DNA from: Tillus elongatus
Taxonomy: Eukaryota > Arthropoda > Insecta > Coleoptera > Cleridae
DNA length: 64,000 nucleotides
Direction: 5' to 3'
NCBI GenBank assembly: GCA_964006375.1
Contig: OZ023270.1
Coordinates: 71,886,082-71,950,081 of the forward strand
Shown: in pieces, positions 33,141 to 44,850 of the stretch
Layout of the letters: every line of letters begins with the position of its first letter
How positions within the stretch are numbered: the stretch's first letter is position 1
Notes under the pieces: model-generated
Told to the model about the DNA's origin: nothing
The model's input: the letters and a program-made list of their open reading frames with translations, nothing else
Database searches by the model: none
Made by a program: the position numbers and the translations under genes

Positions 33141-34252
33141 TTAGGAGAAACAAATAAACCAAGCCATAATTATAACAGGCAGTAAAATTGCAGTTCGGAA
33201 AATTCAGAATATGTGTTTTCACCCTATGAATTATGTAATTCAGTTAATTGTTAATAAAATACATTCTATGAAAAGTAGTGGCCAACTTGTAACTATAGCA
33301 TGGTTCAAGGGTCGTTGTGGCCTATAACACAATGAGACTGTTCAACATCAATGACCTCCTCCATAGCACATCCAACCCAGTTCACAGTTACGCGGATGAC
33401 AGCACCCTACACTCAAATATACAATATTCTAAACCTGTCTCTTTAGCCTAAAGGATCGCAGACTCATGGAGGGTTCTGTCTCTGTGGATTTCCAAAAAAT
33501 ATTAGACTGGGGAAGTAGAAATCTTGTACAATTCAACACCTCCAAATCTCAGTCTTGCTTTCTATCTCATAAGAGATACACCAGCTCTAGACCCATCACA
33601 ATGAACAACCAAGTTATTCAAAGTAGTGAGTCCTTTTCACTTGTTGGCATTTCTGTGGATCGAAATCCCAATTGGCACCAACATGTTACATCAATTAATT
33701 GCAGAAGCGGCTGCTAAAAATTAGGTTTCCTCTTTCGGGCTCGCAAATACTTTTCACTAGTTATATTCTTCACAAATAAGGCCAAATAACGAATACTGCT
33801 CCCAAATCTGGGGTGCCGCTGCCGCTTCTATACTCGCTATCCTGACGCCATTCAGAAGAGCGCTATACGTCTCATCGGTGACCCTACCCTCACCCAAAGG
33901 CTGCAATCTCTTGCCCACCGACGTGTCGTTTGTGACATTTCTCTCTTTTATAGATATCTGCACGGGACTGCTCAGAGGAGCTTTCTTTCATAGTTCCTCC
34001 ACCTGCTGCCCCCAACAGATCTACCAGGGGAACAGAGCGAATGCACCCTTTTAGGAGAAACAAATAAACCAAACCATAATTATAACAGGCAGTAAAATTG
34101 CAGTTCGGAAAATTCAGAATATGTGTTTTCACCCTATGAATTATGTAATTCAGTTAATTGTTAATAAAATACATTCTATGAAAAGTAGTGGCCAACTTGT
34201 AACTATAGCATGGTTCAAGGGTCGTTGTGGCCTACAACACAATGAGACTGTT
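32432..34252. repeat. Tandem duplication of a 0.91 kb LINE-A/LINE-B segment
   Basis: Unit 1 is about 32432-33342 and unit 2 about 33343-34252. Both start CAACATCAATGACCTCCTCC and end in CACAATGAGACTGTT. Each contains LINE-A RT sequence followed by the LINE-B RNase H segment, so the duplication postdates their joining. Unit 2 has a 12-base deletion-like difference near 33450 and a 4-base insertion near 33697. Divergence is low but clearly above zero. Confidence 0.85.
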
Positions 34253-34565
34253 GATGAAATTGTTAAGATGTCGGTGGATAGGGGTGAGAAGGCGGAATAC
34301 AAAACTCCATATACAGATTTCTATATTTCTATGGTATGATTACAAAAAGACACAAACAACTATGGCAAATAAAATATACATTGGATAAAGTTGGGAAAAT
34401 GTATAAGCGTATTCATCCAGATCTACACCCCCCCCCCCCCTCCCCCAAAGTGCTTTTAATATGGAAACTTCTCAAAAGAATAAATAAAAAATAAAGACAG
34501 TCCATATTATGAGTGTATGGAATATGGGGATATCGAACATATGTTTCATGTATATTAAGAAATAA

Positions 34566-35410
34566 CGTAATAGAACAATTTAAAAACTAAGTCAAACGTC
34601 ATAGCCTGCATTAACAATAATAACCAATACAAATGAAATAAAAAAGATACATAAATAAAAATAAAAATAACTAATACATTCTTGAACAACGTTAATTATC
34701 CAAAATTACTCTGTTAATAAACCCTTTAACCTAACTCAACTGTTATCCACAAAATATATAGAGATATTTAAGGCTTTAAACAAACATATCAAAAATATGA
34801 CAATCAAATTATAGAGTATAAAACTAGCGGCAAAGTTCAGAAATTTTGAAATAGTATTATCTTTGTCTCAGTATCTAACGACTTTTAATCTTGTTCTTAA
34901 ATTTACTAAAAATAATAATAGATATACTTATTTTAATCCTGTAAAATGGAATTGTAATTAGTTAACAGTGAATATTAGCTCTAGGTAGTTAACACGTTCC
35001 TATTGTCTTGCCTAGTGTTGAAACCTTTCCTATAGCGGCTCAGTCTGTGATGTTGAAAGCTCTGAAGAGCCTCAGTGGTGTATTCGTATCCCTGTGGACA
35101 ACCATTTTCTAACAATCCTTTTATATTTATATTTTAAAAAAGATAACTATATAATTAAGGATGACTACTTGTACATAGTAGCACATTTTTACAGGTAGGA
35201 TAATTTTAATTATATTCATATACAAAAAGTAATGTGTAAAGGTGATCTAACGAGTTTAGGAAAGGGTAGCAACGAGGATCATAATGTGCTACTGGCTGAT
35301 CAAAACCACATCCACTAAGTCGAAACACCACATCATCTGAAACTATAGGTGTTACCCGCATTTGGAATACGTATGACGTATTCACCTCCTCTCGCGAGTA
35401 CCAGTGTAAA
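34566..35410. other. AT-rich spacer
   Basis: No coding signature or repeat recognised apart from short A-rich runs near 34640-34670. Confidence 0.45.
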
Positions 35411-35413
35411 TAG

Positions 35414-35810
<397 letters not shown>

Positions 35811-36369
35811 ACCGTAGGTTTAATTTTTTGTATAAAAAATGTAAAGGAAATTTTTAAAACGCAATATTTTTTTTTGTTTTAAGTACTGCAGTGATTCAAA
35901 TGAAAATTTGTACATATAAAGGAGATGTCAAAATAAAGTTGGTAACCCAATTTCAACTTAAATGGTCCACGGGGAAAGAAATTGTTCGAAAATGAAAAAA
36001 TGTGTAAGAAATAAATAATGTTTAGAAATAAATAATCTACGACATCAGTTTGAATTGCATAGGCATTTCGCACATTCAACGTTGACAAGGATAGTTAGAG
36101 TATTAATGTGTTTGTTATTACTTTAGACGGCTTCACAACAGTAGTTAAATATAAATAAGCAGGGTTGTCAGATATAATAAAAATTAACAAATAATAAAAT
36201 TTAAATCGATTCTTAGGATGAAAACATATGAACCTAACATATTTTTTAATTATTAATGACATAATTCAAACAATAATTGCGGTACAATAACCAAAGATTT
36301 TGAATTACCAAATCCGTATGATATTTTAAATTAAAACTGATCTGTACGTTACAACTTTTTAGTGAATTT

Positions 36370-38860
36370 TTATATTATATGTCAATGCAGCACTGTCTAT
36401 TGTCTAATGTCTACTGTCACTGTCATCTGTCATCTGTGTTTTTAAACGCCGTTATGGTGGAAACGTAGTATCCAGGCCGTATTCTGTTTTTATTTTGTAA
36501 ATAAATAGCAAATAGAACGGTGAAATGTTTCTTTCACTACCACGAATGATTCAGGTAATCGTGATATTATATTTATTTAAGCAGAAACACCTTACAAAAA
36601 ATATCAGAAGATACACAAGTGACAGCAAAATTCAAGTAGTGAATTGTTTTTAAGAAAGTAACTTTAAATTTCGGAATCTCTCTTATCCAAAGATGGATTT
36701 ATATAATTAAAGTTGAAAGATGTTTACTATATATAAAAGGTATGTATTCCTATTTTTTTGTTATCATTTTAGAGGTAATCTTATGTACTTTGAAGTATTT
36801 ACCCAAACTGAAATAATTTAGCACATGTGCAAAGCCTAAGATTTATTTTCTGTTCTGTTTTGTGAGCTTGAATTAGTTTTTGTTATAATTTATTTATTGA
36901 TTTATGGAGATATAATCAGAACTTATTTAAAAAATTATTTCCTCTTTTAGCAATGGTAGCGAATAGTTTCCACAAAATCAATAGTAGTGAGTTTTCTTAA
37001 AGATGAGAAAGATTAAGAGGGTCATGCAGGAGGTATGACCTATGACCTTTGATGTTACAGTGGCTTCTTTGAAATATGTAGTATGGAGTATTAAAAACAG
37101 GAAGTGTACTGTCCAGGTAATAATTTTTTTACTAGTGTCAAACTTGTAATTTCCCTTAAGCTAATTTTATTGAACAATTTTGTTACATTATCAGAAAGCT
37201 TTGCCATACTGAGTAGATATCTTGTAATATTATATTTAGTAGATTGTAAAAATTGCTGGTATGTATATAAAAGTAGATGAATAAAATATGGCAGTGGTAT
37301 ATAAATGAATCAAGTAACATGACAAGTGGGTATCGCTGGTGACTCAGTTTCGTCAAGTTGTGTATGCCGTAATAAGAGAGTAGTCGAAGTGGATAAGGAA
37401 TATTGTTTATTTGTAATAAATGTGGAAAAAAAAGTTAAAACAAGAAAAAATTGCTATTGTAATGAGGAAATGTTCTTTTATACAAACCCAGCGCAGGAGC
37501 ATATGGACACTCTTTACAAAAAGTGGAAGCCAGTTTAGCCTGTTGTAATGCTATCTCTGATTGTTTGTGACTTATACTGCTTGTCATAACATCCAACTAT
37601 CCAACACATTGTTTTCTCTTTTTTTTTTTGTGAATTTTTGATTGTTTTTAGTGAATTTTTATTTGAAAAAAAAAATGTTTTGTCAACAAACTCTGTCAGT
37701 ATGTGTTTGGGTTTTTACCGTTTTACTCATTTGTTAGTGAATTTTCATTAATGTTAATCTTAATCTTAATTATCTGATAGGTCAATACCTATTTTAAACG
37801 TATTATAAAAAATAACATCCGGCTTGTAAGTCACCATTATTATTATTTTATGATGTACAAAGTAATGTTGATATAGAATTTTGCGTGATCAGTGATCTGA
37901 TATTTTTTGGTAATCTGGCAAGTCCTATACAGCAAAACAGCAAAAAACTTTTCCATTGTTTAGGCACAAACAGTGCTGCAGTTTCATTTGTGTTTTAAAA
38001 CATTTTTGTTAGTTTCCATAATAATCTAATCTAATATATCTCATTCTTTATTGACTTTGAGAATTTCCCCAGGTCTCAAAATAAAAAAAGTTTTTATTTT
38101 CTCTGCATTAGTAAAAGCAAACTGCCTCAAAGGCGATCTATATACTTCATTCCGTGAATTTACGGTTGGTTAATTAATGTCTTCATCTACCCCTGCTCCA
38201 AATGATTCACGTGGAAGCTAATGTGTTCATTTTTATAAATGATAAACAGCTGAATTTACACAAATAAAACTTTTGGTTTATTTTAAATATATATACTTCT
38301 TTAATTAATATCCCAACCATGGCAGTGGTTACAGTGTGGTAATTAATATATAATCATTTTATGAAATATTTATTACATCTTTATTTCAAAAAGTAGCCAT
38401 TTGTCATTTTCAAGAGGTCGAGTAAAATATGGATGGAATAGAACTCTTTAGGCCTTAATCTGCCTAATCTATAGAGTGATGGTTAGGTGTAGGTTGGGTT
38501 GTAGTTCAATTATGGAGTCTTAATCTTCCTACTCTCTAAATCTCAACAGATATCATCTCTAAAGCCTTGGTGTATTCAACCATAGACTTGAAAGAGATCA
38601 AACTGTCGCTTGGCGGTCCTGTATTGTCAATAGTGGGGCTTTCATCTGGATCCTATTGGTTGGGTAGTTAGGTTTATTATATACCTTACATATATAATGT
38701 TAGATGTAGAATCTAGAAGTTTGTATGCATCTAATTTTTTTATAATTGTGTTGCAGATTATCAACCATACAAGAAACGCCTCATGGACATGAATGAAGAT
38801 TTAAAGGGAAGGTTTGTCCATCACAGACATCAGATTTAGGATCGTCTGTCTGGTCATGTG
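36370..38860 (+). other. Low-repeat region with TGTCA-rich segment and small ORFs
   Basis: The quietest stretch in the window. At 36378-36440 it has a cluster of TGTCA/TGTCT words followed by a 42-codon ORF (about 36524-36652) starting MFLSLPRMIQ and a strong donor-like AAAAGGTATGT near 36737. At 37326-37538 is a 70-codon ORF (CVCRNKRVVEVDKEYC ... YKKWKPV). At 38760-38840 an acceptor-like TTGTGTTGCAG precedes an open stretch YQPYKKRLMDMNEDLKGRF. I cannot join these into a gene and recognise none of the peptides. If a host gene touches this window, this is the likeliest place. Confidence 0.2.
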
Positions 38861-39242
38861 AAAACTTTGTACATACTTACAGATTAGTTAAATAGCATAA
38901 TTGTCGTACCCTTAGTCCTAAGATGACAATCTCGAAAACAGGATTTCATAGAAATCGCAGCTAACATAATTTTCATTACTAATTTGAAACCACCAAATAC
39001 CACCACATTATACACTTGTATCAAAATTATATATAAAGCGTAGGCCAAACTCGATGGAGTATTAGAAGTATATAGTGAATCAAAATTGATAGAAATCTGA
39101 AATTAGGTTATGTTCATAAGTGGTTATGGTCTTCATTTTAAAATTATTTTTATGACATTGCGGCGTCGTCCCATAACATTTTTTCAAATGAAAAAAAAAT
39201 GTATGTATTGCGACACTCTTATGTTAAAAGTAACATTTTAAA

Positions 39243-39246
<4 letters not shown>

Positions 39247-39305
<59 letters not shown>
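39247..39305. repeat. (TA)n array joined to a LINE-A 3' end
   Basis: A perfect TA run ends in TATATTTATAGATATC, where the LINE-A sequence (TTTATAGATATCTGC) begins, so the junction lies within a shared TATA-like string. Confidence 0.93.
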
Positions 39306-39310
<5 letters not shown>

Positions 39311-39650
39311 GATATCTGCACGGGCACTGCTCAGAGGAGCTTTCTTCCATAGTTCCTTCACCTGCTGTCCCCAACAGATCTACCAGGGGAACAGAGCGAA
39401 TGCACCCTTTTACTGTCCAGGTCACCAGACATAGAACAGTTTGTTATGCCCGCTCTTATGTCCCGAGGACTTCCAAGTTGTGGAATTCCTTGCCGGCACA
39501 TGTTTTCCTTCTCCTCCGAACCTCCAAACCTTCAAGTCCAGAATTAACAAGTTGCCTCTTTCCTCCTTGTCGACACCCACGGTACGATAGTATTTAGGCT
39601 GTAAGCCCTCGTGTTGTGATGTTGAAATAAAAAAATAAAAAACTCAGACA
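39306..39650 (+). pseudogene. LINE-A copy 3, 3'-end fragment
   Basis: Matches LINE-A 6536-6870: HCSEELSSIVPSPAVPNRST, MHPFTVQVTRHRT and YVPRTSKLWNSLP, then the 3' UTR ending GATGTTGAAATAAAAAAATA. It is a typical 5'-truncated LINE copy of about 345 bp, attached directly to a TA array. Confidence 0.85.
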
Positions 39651-40089
39651 TTATTATGATTCCAATTTCTTGACTTTACCACACTACACAAAACTAAACA
39701 AATCGCATGTTCTGCCTGCGTAACTTCTTCCATTGATTCGTCGCCAATTTATATTGTGTCTTTAGAAATGCAACGCATATTAACTGCTATCACGTAACAT
39801 TTACTTAAATTGCTAATTCAATAATTGTATGACTTGCGAATATATAATCCATTGACATTGACAACATTACATCTGGTAATCATTTTCATTTTCATTTTAT
39901 TGATATTTAACTTCTATTTCCTATTCTGCCAGAGTTTGCTGCTGAAAATTTAAGCTCAATAAAAAAGGAGCCCCAAACTTAAAATATACAATTCAGTATC
40001 TACCAATAACTTTTTTGTCTTTAAACTTATAGACCTAAATTTTGATACATGATGTACTCTTTATAATACAAACAGACCTACCTAATTTG

Positions 40090-40090
<1 letters not shown>
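39651..40090. other. AT-rich sequence with partial composite-block text
   Basis: From about 39995 the words 'cttatagacctaaattttgatac' and 'tttggttgcccttac' are the last part of a composite block leading into the TA-core element. Before that nothing is recognised. Confidence 0.45.
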
Positions 40091-40447
<357 letters not shown>

Positions 40448-40691
40448 ATTAAAAATCGATATAATATAGTGCAAAACTCATTCATATTTAGAATCTGATA
40501 TTTCTCTGTGAAATAGGACTATGGAGCTAATCAAACTTTATTAGTTAGATGATCAATATGCTAGTTAACCCGGTGCCAGCTAATCAAGTAATTTTTCTGG
40601 GAGTAAATAAACATTGACATGAATACACCTATTAAAGTTAGCTGATTAAGAATTCACTGTACTTATCAATTTTTTTTTATAGAATTTTTCA

Positions 40692-40800
40692 TCCTCTGAT
40701 GGCGTTGACGTGGTCAACGAAACGATCGTAAGGTCTTTGAAATATGTGTTGTGGTGATTTGGCTTCTCCAAGTGTACTTATCAGTGATCATCACAGGTTC
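40692..40800 (+). other. Penelope-type terminus with hammerhead-like core
   Basis: TCCTCTGATGGCGTTGACGT, then GGTCAACGAAACGATCG, gives a perfect 6-bp stem (GTTGAC/GTCAAC) between CTGATGG and GAAACG. It is followed by 'ttggcttctccaagtgtacttatcagtg', shared with 62211-62413. The A-to-G change at the last core base (CTGATGG instead of CTGATGA) argues against activity. Confidence 0.45.
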
Positions 40801-40814
40801 CAGTTTTCACATAG

Positions 40815-41390
40815 GGTACCATGAAACATTTCGGCTTAAAAAAAATATACTGGATACCGTTTGCTATTAGCATATAGTTGTATTTATCATCGGCAATTCG
40901 CAACGGAAATTGCTTAACTCACTTTTCACACTCATTTAAAGTCGGAAACTAAAAGAAAAACTAACAGTTCGAAGGAAAACCCATTTTGAGCCATTTTCTC
41001 GGGTATGTTTATCATCGATAGTTGTCAGTAGAAATTGCTTCATTAGCATGAAACATTTCGGCTTAAAAAAATATACTGGATACCGTTTGCTATTATCATA
41101 TACAGTTGTATTAACCATCAGCAATTCGCAAAGGAAATTGCTTAACTTACTTTTCACACTCATTTAAAGTCTGAAGCTAAAATAAAAACAAACAGTCCGA
41201 ACGGAAGCCTATTTTGAGCCATTTTCTCGGTTTTGTTTATCATTGACAGTTGTCAGTAGAAATTGCTTCATTACCATGAAACATTGCGATTTGAAAAAAA
41301 TATACTGGATACCGTTTGCTATTAGCATATACAGTTGTATTTATCATCAGCAATTCGCACCGGAAATTGCTTCATTGACTTTACTAGTGA
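40815..41390. repeat. Tandem repeat, 227-228 bp period, about 2.5 units
   Basis: ATGAAACATT recurs at 40821, 41048 and 41276. Each unit carries 'atactggataccgtttgcta', 'catatacagttgtatt', 'gcaattcgca', 'aaattgctt' and 'ttgagccattttctcgg'. Units are roughly 90% alike by eye. The third unit is cut off where the minus-strand SINE begins. No coding sense. Confidence 0.85.
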
Positions 41391-41394
41391 TTCA

Positions 41395-41640
41395 ATCACC
41401 TCACTGTCTGGGAAATTTGGGTCTTTAACGTGCCCAACATCGCATGCGCACGGGAGACGGCTTTACGCCCCCTGGGAAGGGCGGAACGTGCAGATTACCT
41501 TGCTCAATCAGAATGGCACAACCTCTGTTGATGTTACTGATGCACGTACAAAGGGAGGAGAGGGGAAATTTGGGATTGAACCCAGTACCCGTGGGTCCAG
41601 AGGCCCACGTTTTTCCCCTGGACCACCATGGCTGAAAATT
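41395..41640 (-). mobile_element. tRNA-derived SINE, copy 3
   Basis: The minus strand begins near 41635 with CCATGGTGGTCCAGGGG (A-box region), then GGGTACTGGGTTCAATCCC, which carries a B-box-like GGTTCAATCC. It continues 'aacatcaacagaggttgtg', 'tgagcaaggtaatctgcacg' and 'agggggcgtaaag', matching the copy at 53760-54120. Pol III internal promoter boxes plus three dispersed copies support a SINE. A poly(A)-like end is not evident. Confidence 0.75.
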
Positions 41641-42235
41641 AACTTTTTACATTTCCGTTTTCCTACTGCTGTCCGCAAAATATGTCAAATATCAATTTAT
41701 GTAGATGACGCCATATTATAATTTATTTACATTATAAAAACATTTGTTCACCCCTTGATTTCCTTCTATATTTAAAATGAGCCTTGGCAATACTCATCTG
41801 GCAACGCTGCACATCGTCCATCGTCCACTTCTGCCTTCCGATTACACCCGAATTGTTTGTTTACTAGTGAGGTGTCTACAATACAGGATTACCGTAAAGT
41901 AACGGGGGGGGGGGGTAGATTTGCCATTTGCAACAAACTTGCAGGAGGCTTTCTGCAAGTAATCTATCGGTAATCTTTGAATTGAGGGTGTCAGACGGCG
42001 CAGCCAAGATATGTAACAGAAACGTAAATACCACATACCGTGTTGTCGGGTTGTACTTCTTTTTATTGAATAAGATGTAATACATATTTTATACTTTTTA
42101 ATATATTTTTGCCTGTATCAAATACATCTAAAAATAGGTCCAACAGCATCTACAAAAAAATGTAAAAAAACATAATATTGTTACATTTAAGTGTTTATTG
42201 GTTAAATTTGCAGAGAACCAGCCGAACGCTTTTTA
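41641..42235. other. Spacer with G12 tract
   Basis: Nothing coding is recognised. A G12 tract lies at 41904-41915. Confidence 0.45.
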
Positions 42236-42697
42236 GTTAATTTTCTTCGAAAAAATCCACTATTGGGGAGATCCTGACTTTTGAGTTTTATAAAAGAAAT
42301 ATTAAATGAGCGCGAACTAGGACCCCTAGAACCTACATCCGGGGTCAGTTTAAATTTTTATAAGTTTATATAGTTTATATAGAAAATCCAATTATTGCAT
42401 ATAGGCTGTCTACAATAAAAATGGTCTTTAGGTAGAACATATAATGGCAGGTAATGTGAGATTTTCAAATGGAACATCCTGTATTATATAGGAATAGCAA
42501 GATCAATTGATTTTCTTTCTTAAAGTACTATATAATGTTCTACCTATTCTTAGCGGTTTTCGACTTATTAGCAAAAAACCAAAATATTGCAAGTAAAATT
42601 TTGAAACTCCGTGGATTAATACCAATCATTGCTCAACAACCTGTCATATTATCAAATAAAGCTGAAAAAAAATATCTGGTTTATTAGTTAATATTAA

Positions 42698-42783
<86 letters not shown>
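42236..42783. repeat. Partial TA-core element and separate (TA)n array
   Basis: 42236-42370 is the hairpin-side half of a TA-core element (GTTAATTTTCTTCG/CGAAAAAATCCACT, 'gagcgcgaactaggacccct', 'cggggtcagt') with no TA array after it. A mariner-like phrase 'caaatggaacatcctgtatt' lies near 42467. A (TA)n array occupies 42701-42783. Confidence 0.6.
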
Positions 42784-42785
<2 letters not shown>

Positions 42786-43188
42786 GGAGGTTTCATTTGA
42801 AAAAACAAACTTGGTATCTGGTAAGGATCGATGTGTCAAAAATATCAAAATGAAGATCATGACCAGCAAGCTGCATGAAATTTGGAAGGTGATAAATATT
42901 CAGACTGGTACATATTTTACTGCTAAAAGAGTGTGGTTACCTTTAAAGGGGCGGTACATTGGTGCCATTACAAATAATTTTCTAAGAAAAAAAAAATCTG
43001 TCACTGACGTTTCTTTCTTAGCAGTTATGTAGGTCATTTAGTGCTGATAATTTTTTTTATATTTTGTCGATTTTCATCTCGCTTATGAGATAAATGCAAT
43101 TATGTTGTCTTATGTTGTGTATCGAATGTGTTTTGGAAAGAAAGAAAAAATTAGGCTGTTATTGTCATTTATTTATCAAGGTAATAAT

Positions 43189-43923
43189 AGGCTTGTTCAA
43201 TTGAAACCCATTTTTGGTTCAGAACAAATTTATTGGCAAATATATTTACAAATAATTACTATTATTATTAGGGCACATATCCCATTGTTTCACCTACTGA
43301 TGTATACCCTGCTTAAAGAATTCTTGTGGCTAATGCCCGAAAAATTCTTTTAAGGCATTTAGTACTTCTTCATCCGACTGAAAACGATTACCTTTTAACA
43401 CCTTTTGCTGTAAGCCAGTTTGTATACGATACTACGGATAGATTCTATAATCACACCAACATCTTCTGAAATTGCTTTGAATGACAATAGAAGATTTCCT
43501 CTAATCAGGTCTTCTACACATGCCACATTCCTGTCTGTTGATGCAGTACTCAATGCACCTAGTTGCGGCTTATCATTCATCTTCTCTCTTTCACTCTTAA
43601 ATTTTCAAAACCATTCCTTGACAGTTGGATATGCAAAACATGTGTTTCCATACACTGCTTGCATTCGTGTTTGAATTTGCAATGGTTGCAAACCTTTATC
43701 ACACAAAAATTGAATGACCGCACACTGATTATATTTAGATGGATTGTTAACAACAAACGCCATTTTAAAGTCACAATACTTAAAATCGCTGTTAAATACA
43801 AATGACAGGAACTCATAAGTGTGATTTTTACAAACAAAACTAACATTGCAAAACGTCATTTGAGTGATTACAACTGTTTTCAAGGCTAACCTGACCAAAG
43901 ATGGGTTTTAATTGAACAAGCCT
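43189..43923 (-). mobile_element. Internally deleted mariner-like element with terminal repeats
   Basis: The ends are inverted copies: AGGCTTGTTCAATTGAAACC at 43189-43208 and GGTTTTAATTGAACAAGCCT at the right end. Minus-strand coding: 43898-43605 encodes the mariner HTH (VIQFLCDKGLQPLQIQTRMQ; YPTVKEWF); 43580-43395 continues STASTDRNVACVEDLIR and SFKAISEDVGVIIESIRS; then, after a junction near 43395, the sequence jumps to the C terminus (FQSDEEVLNALKEFF). The whole catalytic core between these is missing, so this is a non-autonomous deletion derivative that kept both ends. A clean TA duplication is not obvious. Confidence 0.8.
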
Positions 43924-44224
43924 TGTAATAGATGCTGTATATGCTTTTAAAATCCACTTTTCAATTATACCTTGGGTGAATTAGCTAATTTGTTATTACA
44001 TTGTGGTGAAGCGAAACAAAATGGAAAAGAAGCAGTGAGAATTTATTATGACAGGTTTTCCCGGATGAATAGCACACAGCAGAAATATTTTTGAACATAT
44101 CTGCAGATGTTTTAGGGAAATAGATGCCTTAAAATCTGTAAAATCTAATTCTATATGCAAAAGATACCAATGACCTCCTCAAATTTAAGAGTCAGTTCTC
44201 AATGCAGTGGAAGGTAACCCCACT

Positions 44225-44850
44225 ACAATTGTCAGAATCGTTTCTAACGAGAAATTATTGCAAATTAAATCACTACATCCAAATTGCTGTGATAATCTAC
44301 TCTTGCTAGAAATACTATCTCATGAAATGATTTCAGGATCCATGACTTGAACAAAAAGAAAATATTCGTATTCCTCTACCGATAAACTTCTGAAAGGTTA
44401 TATTACTCGACTTTTAACAAAAAAATTTAAATTTTCATAAAATCACCCCCCATTGATCCCCTACCCCCTGAAGTGACCCAACCCAAAGACAATATGAAGT
44501 GTTCCTTTGCCAAAGACAAAACAAATCCCATTCCAGAATCAAGTTGTGTACGTTTTCAGATGTTTTGTCTTTTTTTTTTTCTTAAAAAAAAATTGAAATT
44601 TTTGGCATCAATATTCCACCCTTACACATTTAACCCCAAATTTGATTTCATCATAGAATACCAGATGTTTGATGAAATTCAAAGTTTTTTAATAAACAAA
44701 GAAACATTATATTACTGAAGGTTTAAAAAAACATTCAATTTTCTCAAAATCATTTATCACCTATCCCCTGGAGCAATTTTAAAATAATCTGAACCGTTCG
44801 TTACAGACCAAAAAAAATTGTTTCCAAATCATGCTTTTTATATTTGTGTA
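44225..44850. repeat. Dispersed repeat, copy 2 (relative of 15180-16045)
   Basis: Shares 'aatcactacatccaaattgctg', 'gaaatgatttcagg', 'gaaaatattcgtattcct', 'cccctaccccctg' and 'ttccacccttacacatttaaccc'. The GACAGACCGAC run is almost lost here (CGTTACAGACC). Confidence 0.65.

Larger units (their letters stand above)
31466..34565 (+). pseudogene. LINE-B: RNase H-bearing LINE interrupted by LINE-A
   Basis: The first fragment, 31470-31575, ends in TYEMYTDGSKIDNKTG, the first strand of an RNase H fold with its catalytic Asp. It is then broken by LINE-A sequence. The rest of the RNase H follows at 34060-34340 (IITGSKIAVRKIQNMCF; LVTIAWFKGRCGLQHNET; canonical motif W.PGH.G..GNE, here degraded). A cysteine-type tail lies near 34497-34555 (DSPYYECMEYGDIEHMF). 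RNase H plus a C-terminal zinc-like motif points to an I/R1/Jockey-type LINE; the RT is not present here. Stops and frameshifts make it inactive. A C13 tract lies at 34428-34440. Confidence 0.6.
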
